Below are positions 1 through 8,129 of a stretch of DNA of 64,000 nt, piece after piece. The notes under the pieces are model-generated. The model saw only the letters and a program-made list of their open reading frames with translations. It ran no database searches and had not been told where the DNA came from. The stretch lies in NCBI GenBank assembly GCA_018970725.1, contig JAGWVU010000026.1, forward strand, positions 1 to 64,000, read 5' to 3'. Within the stretch, counting starts at the first letter, position 1, and each line of letters opens with the position of its first letter. A program made the position numbers and the translations under genes. Source of the DNA: Verrucomicrobiota bacterium (GTDB lineage Bacteria > Verrucomicrobiota > Verrucomicrobiia > Verrucomicrobiales > DEV007).

Positions 1-117
1 CATCCTTCCAGCGGTCAGGGGCGGAGAAGGGATCGCGGATGCTGAGGTTTCGTGGCGGAGAGCGGACGAATCCGTGTCGTCGGGGCCCGGCGGATCAGGT
101 TCCGAAACGCCGACGCC

Positions 118-2550
118 TCAGCGCGAACGATCGGCGGGAGTGGGTCCGGACGGCGCTTGATAGACGGGTGTTTTCAGCGAGGCGTCCCGGCTGATGAGTT
201 TTCCGGCGCGCACGTCTTCTTCCCGGAGGGTGGCCATGACGATCCGGCCGTTGAGGCGCTCCTGATCGTAGACGATTTGGATGCGGCCGTCGGGCGACTG
301 GATGCCGTCGGGATAGCTGCAAGGCCGCTCGTCGAGCAAGAGGCCGCCCTGCCAGGTCTCGCCCTCGTCGTCGGAGAGATAGGCGGTGAGGTGGGTGCGG
401 CCGGTTTTTTCCTTCAATCGTCCGTGCTTCACGAGCAGGACCTTGCCGCTCTGGAGTTTCATCATGAAGAGGCGTGAAGCGGGATGCACCAGCTTCGATG
501 GCTCCGGCGTGGACCAGGTGCGGGCGCCGTCCGTGGACCGGGACTCGCACAAGCCGTAGTTGGTCCGGAGGAGGCAGCGCAGCTCGCCGGACGTTTTCTC
601 GATGAAGTGCGGCTCGTCCCAATCCCAGGCCTCCGGCGGTGCGGTCACCCCGCCGCGGCGCTCCCACGTGGTTCCCTGGTCCTTCGAGACGAAGCAGTTG
701 CTCATGCGCAGGGGATCGAGTTCGCGGAAGAGGTCGCTCTCCTTCATGTCGCCCATGAGGATGCCGATGCACTTGCGCGGAAAGAGCGTGGCGGAGAGCA
801 GCCAGCCACCATCGCGCAGGATGACCGGTTTGTTGACGTATTCGCCATCGGCGAGCCGTCGTGGGATGCCCCAGGTGAGCTTGTCGGCATCGGGGTTCTC
901 GCAGACCGCGGCCCAGATGCCGGAGCGGCCGTCGAAGATGCCGAGTGAATACGGGAAGAACCACCACAAGCGTCCCTGTGGATCGGTCCACAGGTAGGTG
1001 CCGTTGACCGAGCGGGGAAATCCATTCGGTGTGGGCGGCTCCTTGAGCAGATAACGCGGCCCGGTCCATGTCCGGCCCTCGTCGTCGCTCGAGGCGAGCA
1101 TCGAATACCCTCCGGGCCCGTCCTCGCCAGCGCCCCAGCAGACCCAGAGCCGACCCCGGAGCGTTCTCGCGATGCCCGGATACGCCACATGCTGCCTTCC
1201 TTCGAGCAACTTGGGATCGTTGAACTCACGAACGCGTGGCGGGACAAGCATCAAAGGCAGGTCTTCGCGGACTTTCGCCACCTTTGCTTCCGGCGCCTTC
1301 TGGAGAGCCGCTACGCCCCGGCTCATGCCTTGCGCCCGGCTCTTCACGAGGTTCTTCAGCGCCGCGTCCTTGCTGACGAGCTTGCCGGCCTGGACGTCTT
1401 CCTCGCGGAAGCGGGCAAAAAGGATCTCGGCTGCGCCGGTGCGCTCGCGATCATAGTGGACGTAGATGTCGCCGTTTGGAGCCTGCGCGATGTCGGGGTA
1501 GGAGACGTCGTTGCGTTCGTCGAGTAGCAGCTTGCCGGACCAGCTTTTGCCTTCGTCGCTGGTGAGGAAGGCGGTGAGTTCCTTACGCTTGGCTGTGGCT
1601 TTCGTGATTTCCCGACCGTGGCGGATGATCAGCAGGTGGCCGGATTGGAGGCGGCGGATGACGGCCTTGCTGTTCACATGCGGAAAGGCGGTGGACTGCG
1701 GCTGCCAGGTCTTGCCGCCGTCGGTCGAGAAGCTCTGGAAGGTCGCCTTCATGCCGCGCGAGAGCATCCAGAGGCGACCGTCGTTCAATTCGGCCACGGT
1801 GTGCTCGTTGAAGCAACTGTCCTGATAAATAATGCCTCCGCGGTAGCGCCAGTGCCCGCCTTCGTCATCGGAGACGAAGACGTTCGCGCCGCGCACGGCG
1901 TCGAGTTCGTGGTAGCAATCGGCAAAGGGCTTGTCGATGTGCCAGCGTTCCCAGAGCGACACAGGCAAGATCCACTCGCCGTTCTGGCGCACGATGGGTT
2001 TGTTCAGCGAAGCACCGAAGCCGATGTAAACCGGCTGCGTCCACAGGGGCTTCTCCGCATCGGGATCATCGCAGCGAACATACCAGTTGCTGCAACTGCC
2101 GTCGAACATGCCGCAGGACTGATGGAAGAACAACCAGAGCCGCCCCTTGGGATCGCACCAGAAGGAGCCGAGCCGCGTGCCCATCTTCAAACCGTGGGCC
2201 TGTGGATCGATCACGAACACCGGATCACGCCACGACTTGCCCTGGTCATCGCTGTAGCTTGCCAGGAGATAGGCGTTCGGCCCGTCCTGCCCGCCCGCCC
2301 AGCAGGTCCAGAGCCGGCCTTTGGACGTGGACTCCATGCTCGCCGCCATGGCGAAGGGCAGATACTTCTGCCCATAGGCGGGCATCGGATTGAAGATGAG
2401 CTGCGGCGGGACGTGGATGCTGTTAAGCAGCTCCTGGGTCACTTTGACGGCAGGCTTCGGTGGATCGGCCGCCCGCGTGGTGGCCGGAACCGGGCCGAGC
2501 GCGGTCATGAGCAGAAGGGCGGTCCGGAAGGCGGAGCGACAGGGTTTCAT
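118..2550 (-). CDS. Exported sialidase-like BNR-repeat protein, two tandem propeller halves
   Basis: Predicted 810-aa exported protein of the exo-alpha-sialidase (BNR/Asp-box) type, probably cleaving or binding sialic-acid-like sugars on glycans. A signal peptide covers about residues 1-27 (basic start, LLLMTALG core, cleavage near TTRAA). Eight Asp-box-like motifs (S-x-D-x-G-x-T/S-W) are visible, for example SDDQGKSW, STDGGKTW and TSDEGKSW in the first half and SSDDEGRTW, VSKDQGTTW and LSDDEGETW in the second. The two halves (about 50-400 and 445-800) are homologous; both end in a block of the form LLLDER...SYPD...REEDV.AGKL.S.DA. This doubles the usual sialidase length. The ATG at 2550 was chosen because the signal peptide starts there; the frame stays open 19 codons further upstream. 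Divergent from an araC-type gene that may control it. Substrate is not shown by the sequence. Confidence 0.85.
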   Translation of the reverse strand: MKPCRSAFRTALLLMTALGPVPATTRAADPPKPAVKVTQELLNSIHVPPQLIFNPMPAYGQKYLPFAMAASMESTSKGRLWTCWAGGQDGPNAYLLASYSDDQGKSWRDPVFVIDPQAHGLKMGTRLGSFWCDPKGRLWLFFHQSCGMFDGSCSNWYVRCDDPDAEKPLWTQPVYIGFGASLNKPIVRQNGEWILPVSLWERWHIDKPFADCYHELDAVRGANVFVSDDEGGHWRYRGGIIYQDSCFNEHTVAELNDGRLWMLSRGMKATFQSFSTDGGKTWQPQSTAFPHVNSKAVIRRLQSGHLLIIRHGREITKATAKRKELTAFLTSDEGKSWSGKLLLDERNDVSYPDIAQAPNGDIYVHYDRERTGAAEILFARFREEDVQAGKLVSKDAALKNLVKSRAQGMSRGVAALQKAPEAKVAKVREDLPLMLVPPRVREFNDPKLLEGRQHVAYPGIARTLRGRLWVCWGAGEDGPGGYSMLASSDDEGRTWTGPRYLLKEPPTPNGFPRSVNGTYLWTDPQGRLWWFFPYSLGIFDGRSGIWAAVCENPDADKLTWGIPRRLADGEYVNKPVILRDGGWLLSATLFPRKCIGILMGDMKESDLFRELDPLRMSNCFVSKDQGTTWERRGGVTAPPEAWDWDEPHFIEKTSGELRCLLRTNYGLCESRSTDGARTWSTPEPSKLVHPASRLFMMKLQSGKVLLVKHGRLKEKTGRTHLTAYLSDDEGETWQGGLLLDERPCSYPDGIQSPDGRIQIVYDQERLNGRIVMATLREEDVRAGKLISRDASLKTPVYQAPSGPTPADRSR

Positions 2551-2556
2551 GGGGGA

Positions 2557-2583
2557 ATCATACCATTGGCGATTTCCTATAAT
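2557..2583. promoter_or_regulatory. Divergent promoter region between sialidase and AraC genes
   Basis: The 60-base gap between the divergent starts holds two -10-like hexamers. On the plus strand TATAAT lies at 2578-2583, 27 bases before the AraC start. On the minus strand TATGAT lies at 2562-2557, only six bases before the sialidase ATG, so that transcript would begin at or very near the start codon. No good -35 box accompanies either one. These are sequence matches only. Confidence 0.35.
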
Positions 2584-2610
2584 TGCAGAAAAGTTTTTCG
2601 ACATCATGCT

Positions 2611-3546
2611 ATGAACGATTTTGCAATGAGCGACAAACCGCCTGCCGGCTGCCCGATCATCACTTCGGCCGACTCACTCGGGCGTGACGACGTCGTTTTG
2701 TCCGGAGCGCAACTCTCCTGCGTCGGGCTGGATTACGTGTCGACCAACACGCGGTTCACGGCGCATCCGTTGGGCTGGCACAGTCATCGCGGGGCCGAAC
2801 TCATCTTCATGTTGAGGGGAGCCAGCGGATATTCGTTTGCGCAGGGGCCCGAGCTTTCTTTGACGGGCGGGCACTTTCTCATCATTCCCCCCGGGATGGC
2901 GCACCGCGGGAGCAAAAACATCCGCGAGCCTTCGACGGTGTGCGCCATGATCCTCGATTCCCGGGACGGGAGCCCAAAGGAGGGAATCTTCACCGACCGG
3001 GAGACAGCGTGGTTGCAAGCGAGCCTCTCCACGGACTTCCCCCGGATCCGTCCGATGACTCCGGCGATGCGCCAGACCGCGAAGTGGCTCCATGAAGGCC
3101 TGACGCGGCAGGATCGCGTCGCCGGGGAGGATCCCACGCTGTTCGCCAATTTGCGTCTTCAGGTCAGTTCGCTCCTCCTGCATGCAGCCCAGCAGATCCG
3201 TCAACAGGCGCGCCTTCCGCCCCCCGGTGTGGTCGAGCGGGCCAAGGGCCTCATGGTCGCGCGGTTGGCCGAGCCGATGACGATCGACGAAGTGGCGGAT
3301 CGGCTGGCGTGCGGGCGGACGCGCCTTTTTCATGCTTTCAAGCGGGAGACTGGCATGACTCCGGTGGATTGGCTGCAACGGCAGCGGGTGGCCACGGCGC
3401 TGGAACTGTTGCAGAGGACGGACCGCACCCTCACCGACATCGCCAACGCGGTCGGTCTTTCCTCCTCGGCCTATCTCTGCCACATCGTCAAGCGATATAC
3501 CGGCCGTCCTCCCGGGGCGCACCGCAGGATGGTGGGCGGAGGGTGA
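2611..3546 (+). CDS. AraC-family transcriptional regulator with cupin sensor domain
   Basis: 311-aa regulator. The N-terminal half is an AraC-type cupin sensor; its typical pieces are WHSHRGAELIFMLRG and GHFLIIPPGMAHRG at about 55-100. The C-terminal 100 residues carry the two helix-turn-helix units of the AraC/XylS class: MTIDEVADRLACGRTRLFHAF, then the conserved second helix in TLTDIANAVGLSSSAYLCHI, followed by KRYTGRPPGAHRR. The ATG at 2611 was taken because the sensor domain starts soon after it; the frame upstream is only antisense of the sialidase gene. Its divergent position suggests control of the sialidase in response to a sugar (inference). Confidence 0.92.
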   Translation: MNDFAMSDKPPAGCPIITSADSLGRDDVVLSGAQLSCVGLDYVSTNTRFTAHPLGWHSHRGAELIFMLRGASGYSFAQGPELSLTGGHFLIIPPGMAHRGSKNIREPSTVCAMILDSRDGSPKEGIFTDRETAWLQASLSTDFPRIRPMTPAMRQTAKWLHEGLTRQDRVAGEDPTLFANLRLQVSSLLLHAAQQIRQQARLPPPGVVERAKGLMVARLAEPMTIDEVADRLACGRTRLFHAFKRETGMTPVDWLQRQRVATALELLQRTDRTLTDIANAVGLSSSAYLCHIVKRYTGRPPGAHRRMVGGG

Positions 3547-3552
3547 GACAAG

Positions 3553-3580
3553 GGTGAGGACGGAGGCGCGGCGCCTCACC
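3553..3580. terminator. Hairpin between convergent AraC and lipA genes
   Basis: A 7-base inverted repeat (GGTGAGG at 3553-3559, CCTCACC at 3574-3580) sits in the 41-base convergent gap. It could act for both strands, but neither side has a T run, so it is only a possible terminator. Confidence 0.35.
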
Positions 3581-3587
3581 GGTCACC

Positions 3588-4487
3588 TCATTCCGGGCTG
3601 GAATCCAACTCCGGCCGGAAGTCGGCGGCATGGTAGGAACTGCGGACGAGAGGACCGGAAGCGACATGGCGGAAACCCTTGCTTTGGGCCACGGTCTTGT
3701 ACTGCGCGAACTTGTCGGGATGGATGTAAGCGACGACCGGGAGGTGGTTTTGGGAGGGGCGGAGGTATTGTCCCAGGGTGAGGACGGTGACTTGGTGGGC
3801 GCGCAGGTCGTCCATGGCTTGGAAGAGTTCCTCTTCGGTCTCGCCGAGTCCGAGCATGAGGCCGCTTTTGGTGGCCACGGAAGGGACCATTTCCTTGGCC
3901 TTGGCGAGGACTTCGAGAGATCGGTGGTAGCGGGCCCGGGAACGCACCAGTGGAGTGAGACGTTCGACGGTTTCGAGGTTGTGGTTGAAGATGTGAGGGC
4001 GCGCCTCCATCACCGTGTGGAGGGCTTCGTCTTTTCCGTTGAAGTCGGGCACGAGAACCTCGATGACGATGCCGGGGTTGGCCTCGCGCACGGCTTCGAT
4101 GGTGCGGGCGAAGTGTCCGGCGCCGCCATCCGGTTCGTCGTCCCGGGCCACGGCGGTGATGACCACGTGGTTGAGGCGGAGCCGTTTGGTGGCTTCGGCA
4201 ACGCGCCCGGGTTCATCCGCCTCCAAGGGAAACGGTTTGGCGGTCTTGACCGCGCAGAAGCCGCAGGCGCGGGTGCAGCGGTCTCCCGCGATCATGAAGG
4301 TGGCGGTGCCTTGTCCCCAACATTCCCAGCGGTTGGGGCACTGTGCCTCCTCGCACACGGTATGGAGGCGGAGGTCCGAGACGAGTGCCTTGGTGGACCA
4401 GAAAACCGGGTTGTTGGGGAGACGGACCTTGATCCATTCCGGTTTGCGCTCCTGATGGAGTTGGGGATCGATCGTGGGCTTAGGCAT
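3588..4487 (-). CDS. lipA: Lipoyl synthase
   Basis: 299-aa radical SAM enzyme that inserts two sulfur atoms into protein-bound octanoyl groups to make the lipoyl cofactor of 2-oxoacid dehydrogenases and the glycine cleavage system. The auxiliary cluster cysteines appear as C45, C50 and C56 (CEEAQCPNRWEC) and the radical SAM triad as C71, C75 and C78 (CTRACGFC). The C-terminal RSSYHA motif, whose serine ligates the auxiliary cluster, is present. Length is normal. The ATG at 4487 lies inside the end of recR (8-base overlap), so the two are likely co-transcribed. No lipB is in the window. Confidence 0.97.
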   Translation of the reverse strand: MPKPTIDPQLHQERKPEWIKVRLPNNPVFWSTKALVSDLRLHTVCEEAQCPNRWECWGQGTATFMIAGDRCTRACGFCAVKTAKPFPLEADEPGRVAEATKRLRLNHVVITAVARDDEPDGGAGHFARTIEAVREANPGIVIEVLVPDFNGKDEALHTVMEARPHIFNHNLETVERLTPLVRSRARYHRSLEVLAKAKEMVPSVATKSGLMLGLGETEEELFQAMDDLRAHQVTVLTLGQYLRPSQNHLPVVAYIHPDKFAQYKTVAQSKGFRHVASGPLVRSSYHAADFRPELDSSPE

Positions 4488-5094
4488 CGTGGGAAAGGTT
4501 GCGGCGGTGCTGGAAGGCCCGGTGCAGTGTCAGGGAGTCCGCGGTGTCCAGACCTCCCCCGACCGGCATTCCTTGGGCCAGACGGGTCAGACGCACATTC
4601 GACGAACGGAGAATTTCCGCCAGATAATTCGCCGTGGCTTCGCCCGCGACATCGGCCCCGGTGGCGAGGACCACTTCCTCGAATTCTCCGGTGCGGATCC
4701 GGTCCATCAATTCTCCGATCCGCAGATCCTCTGGTCCGACATTGTCCAACGGCGCGAGGCGTCCGCCGAGCGCGTGGTAATGACCGCGAAAGGCCCCGGT
4801 CCGTTCGATGGGGAGAATGTCGGTCGGTTGTTCAACGATGCAGAGGAGGCGGGGATCGCGATCCGGAGCCTGACAGATGGCGCAGCCTTCCCGGGTAGCG
4901 AAGAATCCGCAGGAAGCGCAGGGTTTGATTTCCTGTTCCACCTGGACCAAGACCTCGGAGAGGGCGGCGAGGGTGCCGACGGGTTGTTGCAAGAGCCACA
5001 ACGACATCCGCTCCGCACTGCGCGACCCGATGCCGGGGAGGCGTTTGAGGTGGAGGATGAGCGATTGAAGTGCGGTGGGGTATTCGAGATTCAC
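4480..5094 (-). CDS. recR: Recombination mediator protein RecR
   Basis: 204-aa RecR, which works with RecF/RecO to load RecA at single-strand gaps. Visible parts: helix-hairpin-helix PGIG at residues 20-23, a four-cysteine zinc motif (C59, C62, C71, C74) and the Toprim domain from about 82 (CIVEQPTDI...FRGHYHALGG). Length fits the family. The start codon is GTG at 5094. The next upstream gene, the degenerate cyclase, ends 16 bases away, and lipA overlaps its 3' end, so it sits in the middle of a tightly packed minus-strand run. Confidence 0.97.
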   Translation of the reverse strand: MNLEYPTALQSLILHLKRLPGIGSRSAERMSLWLLQQPVGTLAALSEVLVQVEQEIKPCASCGFFATREGCAICQAPDRDPRLLCIVEQPTDILPIERTGAFRGHYHALGGRLAPLDNVGPEDLRIGELMDRIRTGEFEEVVLATGADVAGEATANYLAEILRSSNVRLTRLAQGMPVGGGLDTADSLTLHRAFQHRRNLSHDA

Positions 5095-5110
5095 CTGAAT
5101 GAAGACCGGC

Positions 5111-6415
5111 TCAGAGGGATTGGAGGATTCGGGCGTGACCGTGACGGAGCAGGGGTTGCCCGGTGGCCAGTTCCTTTTGAGGGGAGTCCACGAGGCGGTC
5201 CTGCGCGCGCCCGATGAGATACTGCAGAGGACGGTCGAGCGGATGCGCGGAATGCAAACGGCTGAAAATGAGGAGAGCTTCTTCGGCGCGGCCTTCCCGG
5301 TAAAAAATCACGGCTTCCCAGAAATCCCGGATGCGCTGGTGATCTTCCTCGGTGAGGGCGTCCTGGCGGTCGACGAGTTCGTGGATTTCCGACATCACCT
5401 CCCGGCGGGTGTCGTAAACGAGTTCCATGGGCCGGGAGGCGAACACCTGGCGCACGGCGGCGTAGGTGTTTCCGCCGAGCAACACGAGGGAACCGTAGTC
5501 GCGGTTCGCCCCGGCGATGCGTCGGGTGGAGTCGATCAGGTCGCCTGTGGCGCTGAGGCGCGCGGCGTTGTCGGATTCGTAGATTCCGACCGTCATGAGA
5601 CCGGTCTCGATGGCCATCCCGCACTCGAGACGGTGGAAGTAGCGGCTCTCGAGGAGTTGGTTGAGGTTGCCGAGGCGGAGACGCAAATCCAAGGCGGCCT
5701 GGCAGGCGGCGGTGGCGTGATCCTCCTCCGGGGAGAGGAGGCCGAAGTAAACCCGGACACATTCCGGGTTGGATTCGTCCAGATAGCCGCCGCGACCGGT
5801 GAGGAATTCCCCTGAATTGCGGAGGAACAGATTGGTGACTTCGAGAATCTGGGCTGGACTCATCTCCTCCCGGAGCTGGTCGAGATTGAAAATGCGGACG
5901 GTCACCGCGGTGACCTGGAGATTCTGGCCGTTGAGAAACGAAGGGGCGGGTCCTTCCAACAGGCGGGCGCAGGCGGTCTGCGAAATCCGTCCGCCGAGGA
6001 AGCGTTGCAGTCGGCGCTTGCGGCTGCCCGGCTCGGTCGCGGAGTAGGCCAGGCCAAGGGCGGTGGTCACGAGGATGGCGACCAGCGAGGAGAAGGGCTC
6101 GAAGAAAATCCCGGACATGGCGAGGGTCAACGAAAGCGCTACCAGAAGCAGGGAACCGCCGATGACCACGATCCCCTTGTGGACGGGTTGGGGGATATCG
6201 ACCACGGCCCAGGCGTTTGCCAGGGCGACGAAAATGAAGGCGAATCCGGGCAATCCGCGGTGGGCGGGCCCGATACCGCCGATCCAACCGGCGTTGGTGT
6301 AGCAGGTGGCCAGTTTCCGGGCAAAGTGGTGGAGCACGCCGAACTCAAAGAGCAGCGACGTGGTCAAAACGCCGATCGCGCCGATCACCAGGGCGATGAA
6401 AAGATACCTGCGCAT
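5111..6415 (-). CDS. Membrane protein with degenerate class III nucleotidyl cyclase domain
   Basis: 434 aa. About four hydrophobic segments lie at the N-terminus (roughly 2-22, 56-74, 82-102, 108-126), then a class III adenylate/guanylate cyclase fold at about 165-330 and a helical C-terminal region. The family resemblance is clear (GYLDES...VRVYFG, then TGDLIDSTRRIAGA, matching the usual IGD-x-V-N-x-A-x-R-L-x-A block), but key residues differ. The first metal Asp of F-A-D-I is Arg174, the second metal Asp is Glu218 and the adenine-selecting Lys is Glu214. It is therefore probably catalytically dead and acts as a binding or scaffold module (inference). It follows the AAA+ and kinase genes with a 15-base gap. 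Confidence 0.75.
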   Translation of the reverse strand: MRRYLFIALVIGAIGVLTTSLLFEFGVLHHFARKLATCYTNAGWIGGIGPAHRGLPGFAFIFVALANAWAVVDIPQPVHKGIVVIGGSLLLVALSLTLAMSGIFFEPFSSLVAILVTTALGLAYSATEPGSRKRRLQRFLGGRISQTACARLLEGPAPSFLNGQNLQVTAVTVRIFNLDQLREEMSPAQILEVTNLFLRNSGEFLTGRGGYLDESNPECVRVYFGLLSPEEDHATAACQAALDLRLRLGNLNQLLESRYFHRLECGMAIETGLMTVGIYESDNAARLSATGDLIDSTRRIAGANRDYGSLVLLGGNTYAAVRQVFASRPMELVYDTRREVMSEIHELVDRQDALTEEDHQRIRDFWEAVIFYREGRAEEALLIFSRLHSAHPLDRPLQYLIGRAQDRLVDSPQKELATGQPLLRHGHARILQSL

Positions 6416-6430
6416 CCGTGGAATGGGTCG

Positions 6431-8068
6431 CTAAGGGAGGGGGGTGGGGGCGTCGCTTCCGGGCTCGCATCCGGACGGGGCGGCGGCCCGTGCATAGGAT
6501 TGGGCAACGAGATCGCTGAGGTAAGGGGAAGGATTGAGCACGGCGGCGCGGGAGAGGAGGAACTCCGCCTGCCCCGTGTTTTTTTGGATCAGGCTGAGCC
6601 CGAACTGGTAATCCCGGAAGACCCGTTTGCAGACTTGCAGCGCGCTGGTGCAGTCGGCCCGGGCCTTGGTTGCCAAGGCTTCCACCGCGTCATCGGCAAA
6701 GAGGATTGCGAGGCCGTGCTTTTCCTGAAAGTCCTGCCGAAAAAGATCCACCTCCGCCGCGGCCTGTCGCTGAAAATCGCCCTGGCATTCGGCGAGGAGT
6801 CGTTGCAAGGCGTCGGCGGGATTTTTCACCAGGTCCGCATCGATCACCAACTCGGTCACCGAAGTCCCCGGCAGTTCGAACTTGAAGTCGCGCAGCAACC
6901 GTTCGCAGACGGTCATGAGACCACGCGCGCCGGTCTGTTCGACCTCGGCCTGGGCCGCGATTCCGCGCAAGCCGGAATCGGTGAACCGGGCGGTGATGCC
7001 GAAGGCGTCGAAGTCCCGCTCGTATTGGTGGATGAGGCTTCCCTCGGAATCCTTGAGGACCGAGAAAAGTTCCGCGGCCCGCAGCGGTTCGCAGACGACC
7101 CGGACCGGGAGCCGACCGATGAATTCCGCCTCGAACCCGAAGTCGAGGAAGTCCCGGGTGGTCGCGTCGCGGAAGAGTTCGTGGTCCAGGGTGAGCGAGC
7201 GGCGGTCCGCGCCAAAGCCCATGGTTCCCTGGCGAAGCCGGTCGCTGATGATGGTTTCGAGACCGGAAAACGCCCCGCTGGCGATGAAGAGGATGTTCCG
7301 GGTATTGATCGTTTGGGGAGGGGTGTTGAAGGGGCTCTTTGCAAAGGCCGCCTGCCAGTATGAGGAGAGATCCCCCGCAGGGCGCACCTGGACATCGGTT
7401 TCTTCCATCAGCTTGAGCAGCGTGGTTTGCACGCCGCGCCCGCTGACGTCACGCCCGATCATCGAGCCTCGCGTGGCCAGCTTGTCGATTTCATCGATGT
7501 AGACGATTCCATACTGCGCCAGCAAGAGGTCTCCCCGCGCCTTTTGCACCAGCTCGCGGATGAGATCGTCGACATCCGCTCCAACGTAACCGGTCTCGCT
7601 GAATTTCGTGGCGTCGGCTTTGACAAAGGGGACACCGATGAGATCGGCGATATGCTTGACGAGGTAGGTCTTGCCCACGCCGGTGGGACCGATGATGAGA
7701 ACGTTCTGCTTGGCAAGCTCAACCTGCCGGGCCAGAGCGGGATCTTCCTGCTCTAAACGTCTGATGGTCCGGGCGTGGTTGTAGTGGTCGCACACCGCGA
7801 TGGCGAGCGCCTTTTTCGCTTCGTCCTGTTTGATGACGAAGCGATCGAGATGCGCCTTGATGTCCCGGGGACGAAATTTGAAGTCGAACACCGCATCGAG
7901 GGGGGACGGTTCAGGAGCGGGTCTCTCTTCCCGGGGCATCCGCGCGAACTCTTCCTTGCTGGGGAACGAATTGGAGGAGGCTTGTTCGGCAAACTTCGCC
8001 TTCAAGAATTCGACCATTTTGCGGTTCAACTCCTCCAGCGAGTCGGGACGATCGTCACCCTTGTCCAT
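6431..8068 (-). CDS. ClpX-like AAA+ ATPase without zinc domain
   Basis: 545-aa AAA+ ATPase most like the protease unfoldase ClpX. Walker A GPTGVGKT is at 127-134, a ClpX-type pore loop GYVG at 160-163, Walker B IVYIDEID at 188-195 and a sensor-2 GARG at 380-383. A loop reading MGFGA (283-287) sits where ClpX has the IGF loop that docks ClpP. The ClpX N-terminal zinc-binding domain is missing, replaced by about 60 non-cysteine residues, and there is a C-terminal extension of about 130 residues that I do not recognise. The ATG at 8068 was chosen because upstream codons are antisense of the kinase. It is not the housekeeping ClpX; its client is unknown. The kinase gene ends 61 bases upstream. 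Confidence 0.8.
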   Translation of the reverse strand: MDKGDDRPDSLEELNRKMVEFLKAKFAEQASSNSFPSKEEFARMPREERPAPEPSPLDAVFDFKFRPRDIKAHLDRFVIKQDEAKKALAIAVCDHYNHARTIRRLEQEDPALARQVELAKQNVLIIGPTGVGKTYLVKHIADLIGVPFVKADATKFSETGYVGADVDDLIRELVQKARGDLLLAQYGIVYIDEIDKLATRGSMIGRDVSGRGVQTTLLKLMEETDVQVRPAGDLSSYWQAAFAKSPFNTPPQTINTRNILFIASGAFSGLETIISDRLRQGTMGFGADRRSLTLDHELFRDATTRDFLDFGFEAEFIGRLPVRVVCEPLRAAELFSVLKDSEGSLIHQYERDFDAFGITARFTDSGLRGIAAQAEVEQTGARGLMTVCERLLRDFKFELPGTSVTELVIDADLVKNPADALQRLLAECQGDFQRQAAAEVDLFRQDFQEKHGLAILFADDAVEALATKARADCTSALQVCKRVFRDYQFGLSLIQKNTGQAEFLLSRAAVLNPSPYLSDLVAQSYARAAAPSGCEPGSDAPTPLP

Positions 8069-8129
8069 GAGGATGGAGCATCGGCGAGGAGCAAGGATCC
8101 GACAAGTCCAACTCACTTCGGACCGAACG

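Noticed and set aside
1-117. Gene fragment at the left window edge
   Set aside because: No reading frame with recognisable similarity; the 117 bases after the sialidase stop appear non-coding as far as can be seen.
1618-2610. N-terminal extension of the AraC-type regulator
   Set aside because: It is antisense to the sialidase gene and has no regulator similarity; the normal-length protein starts at 2611.
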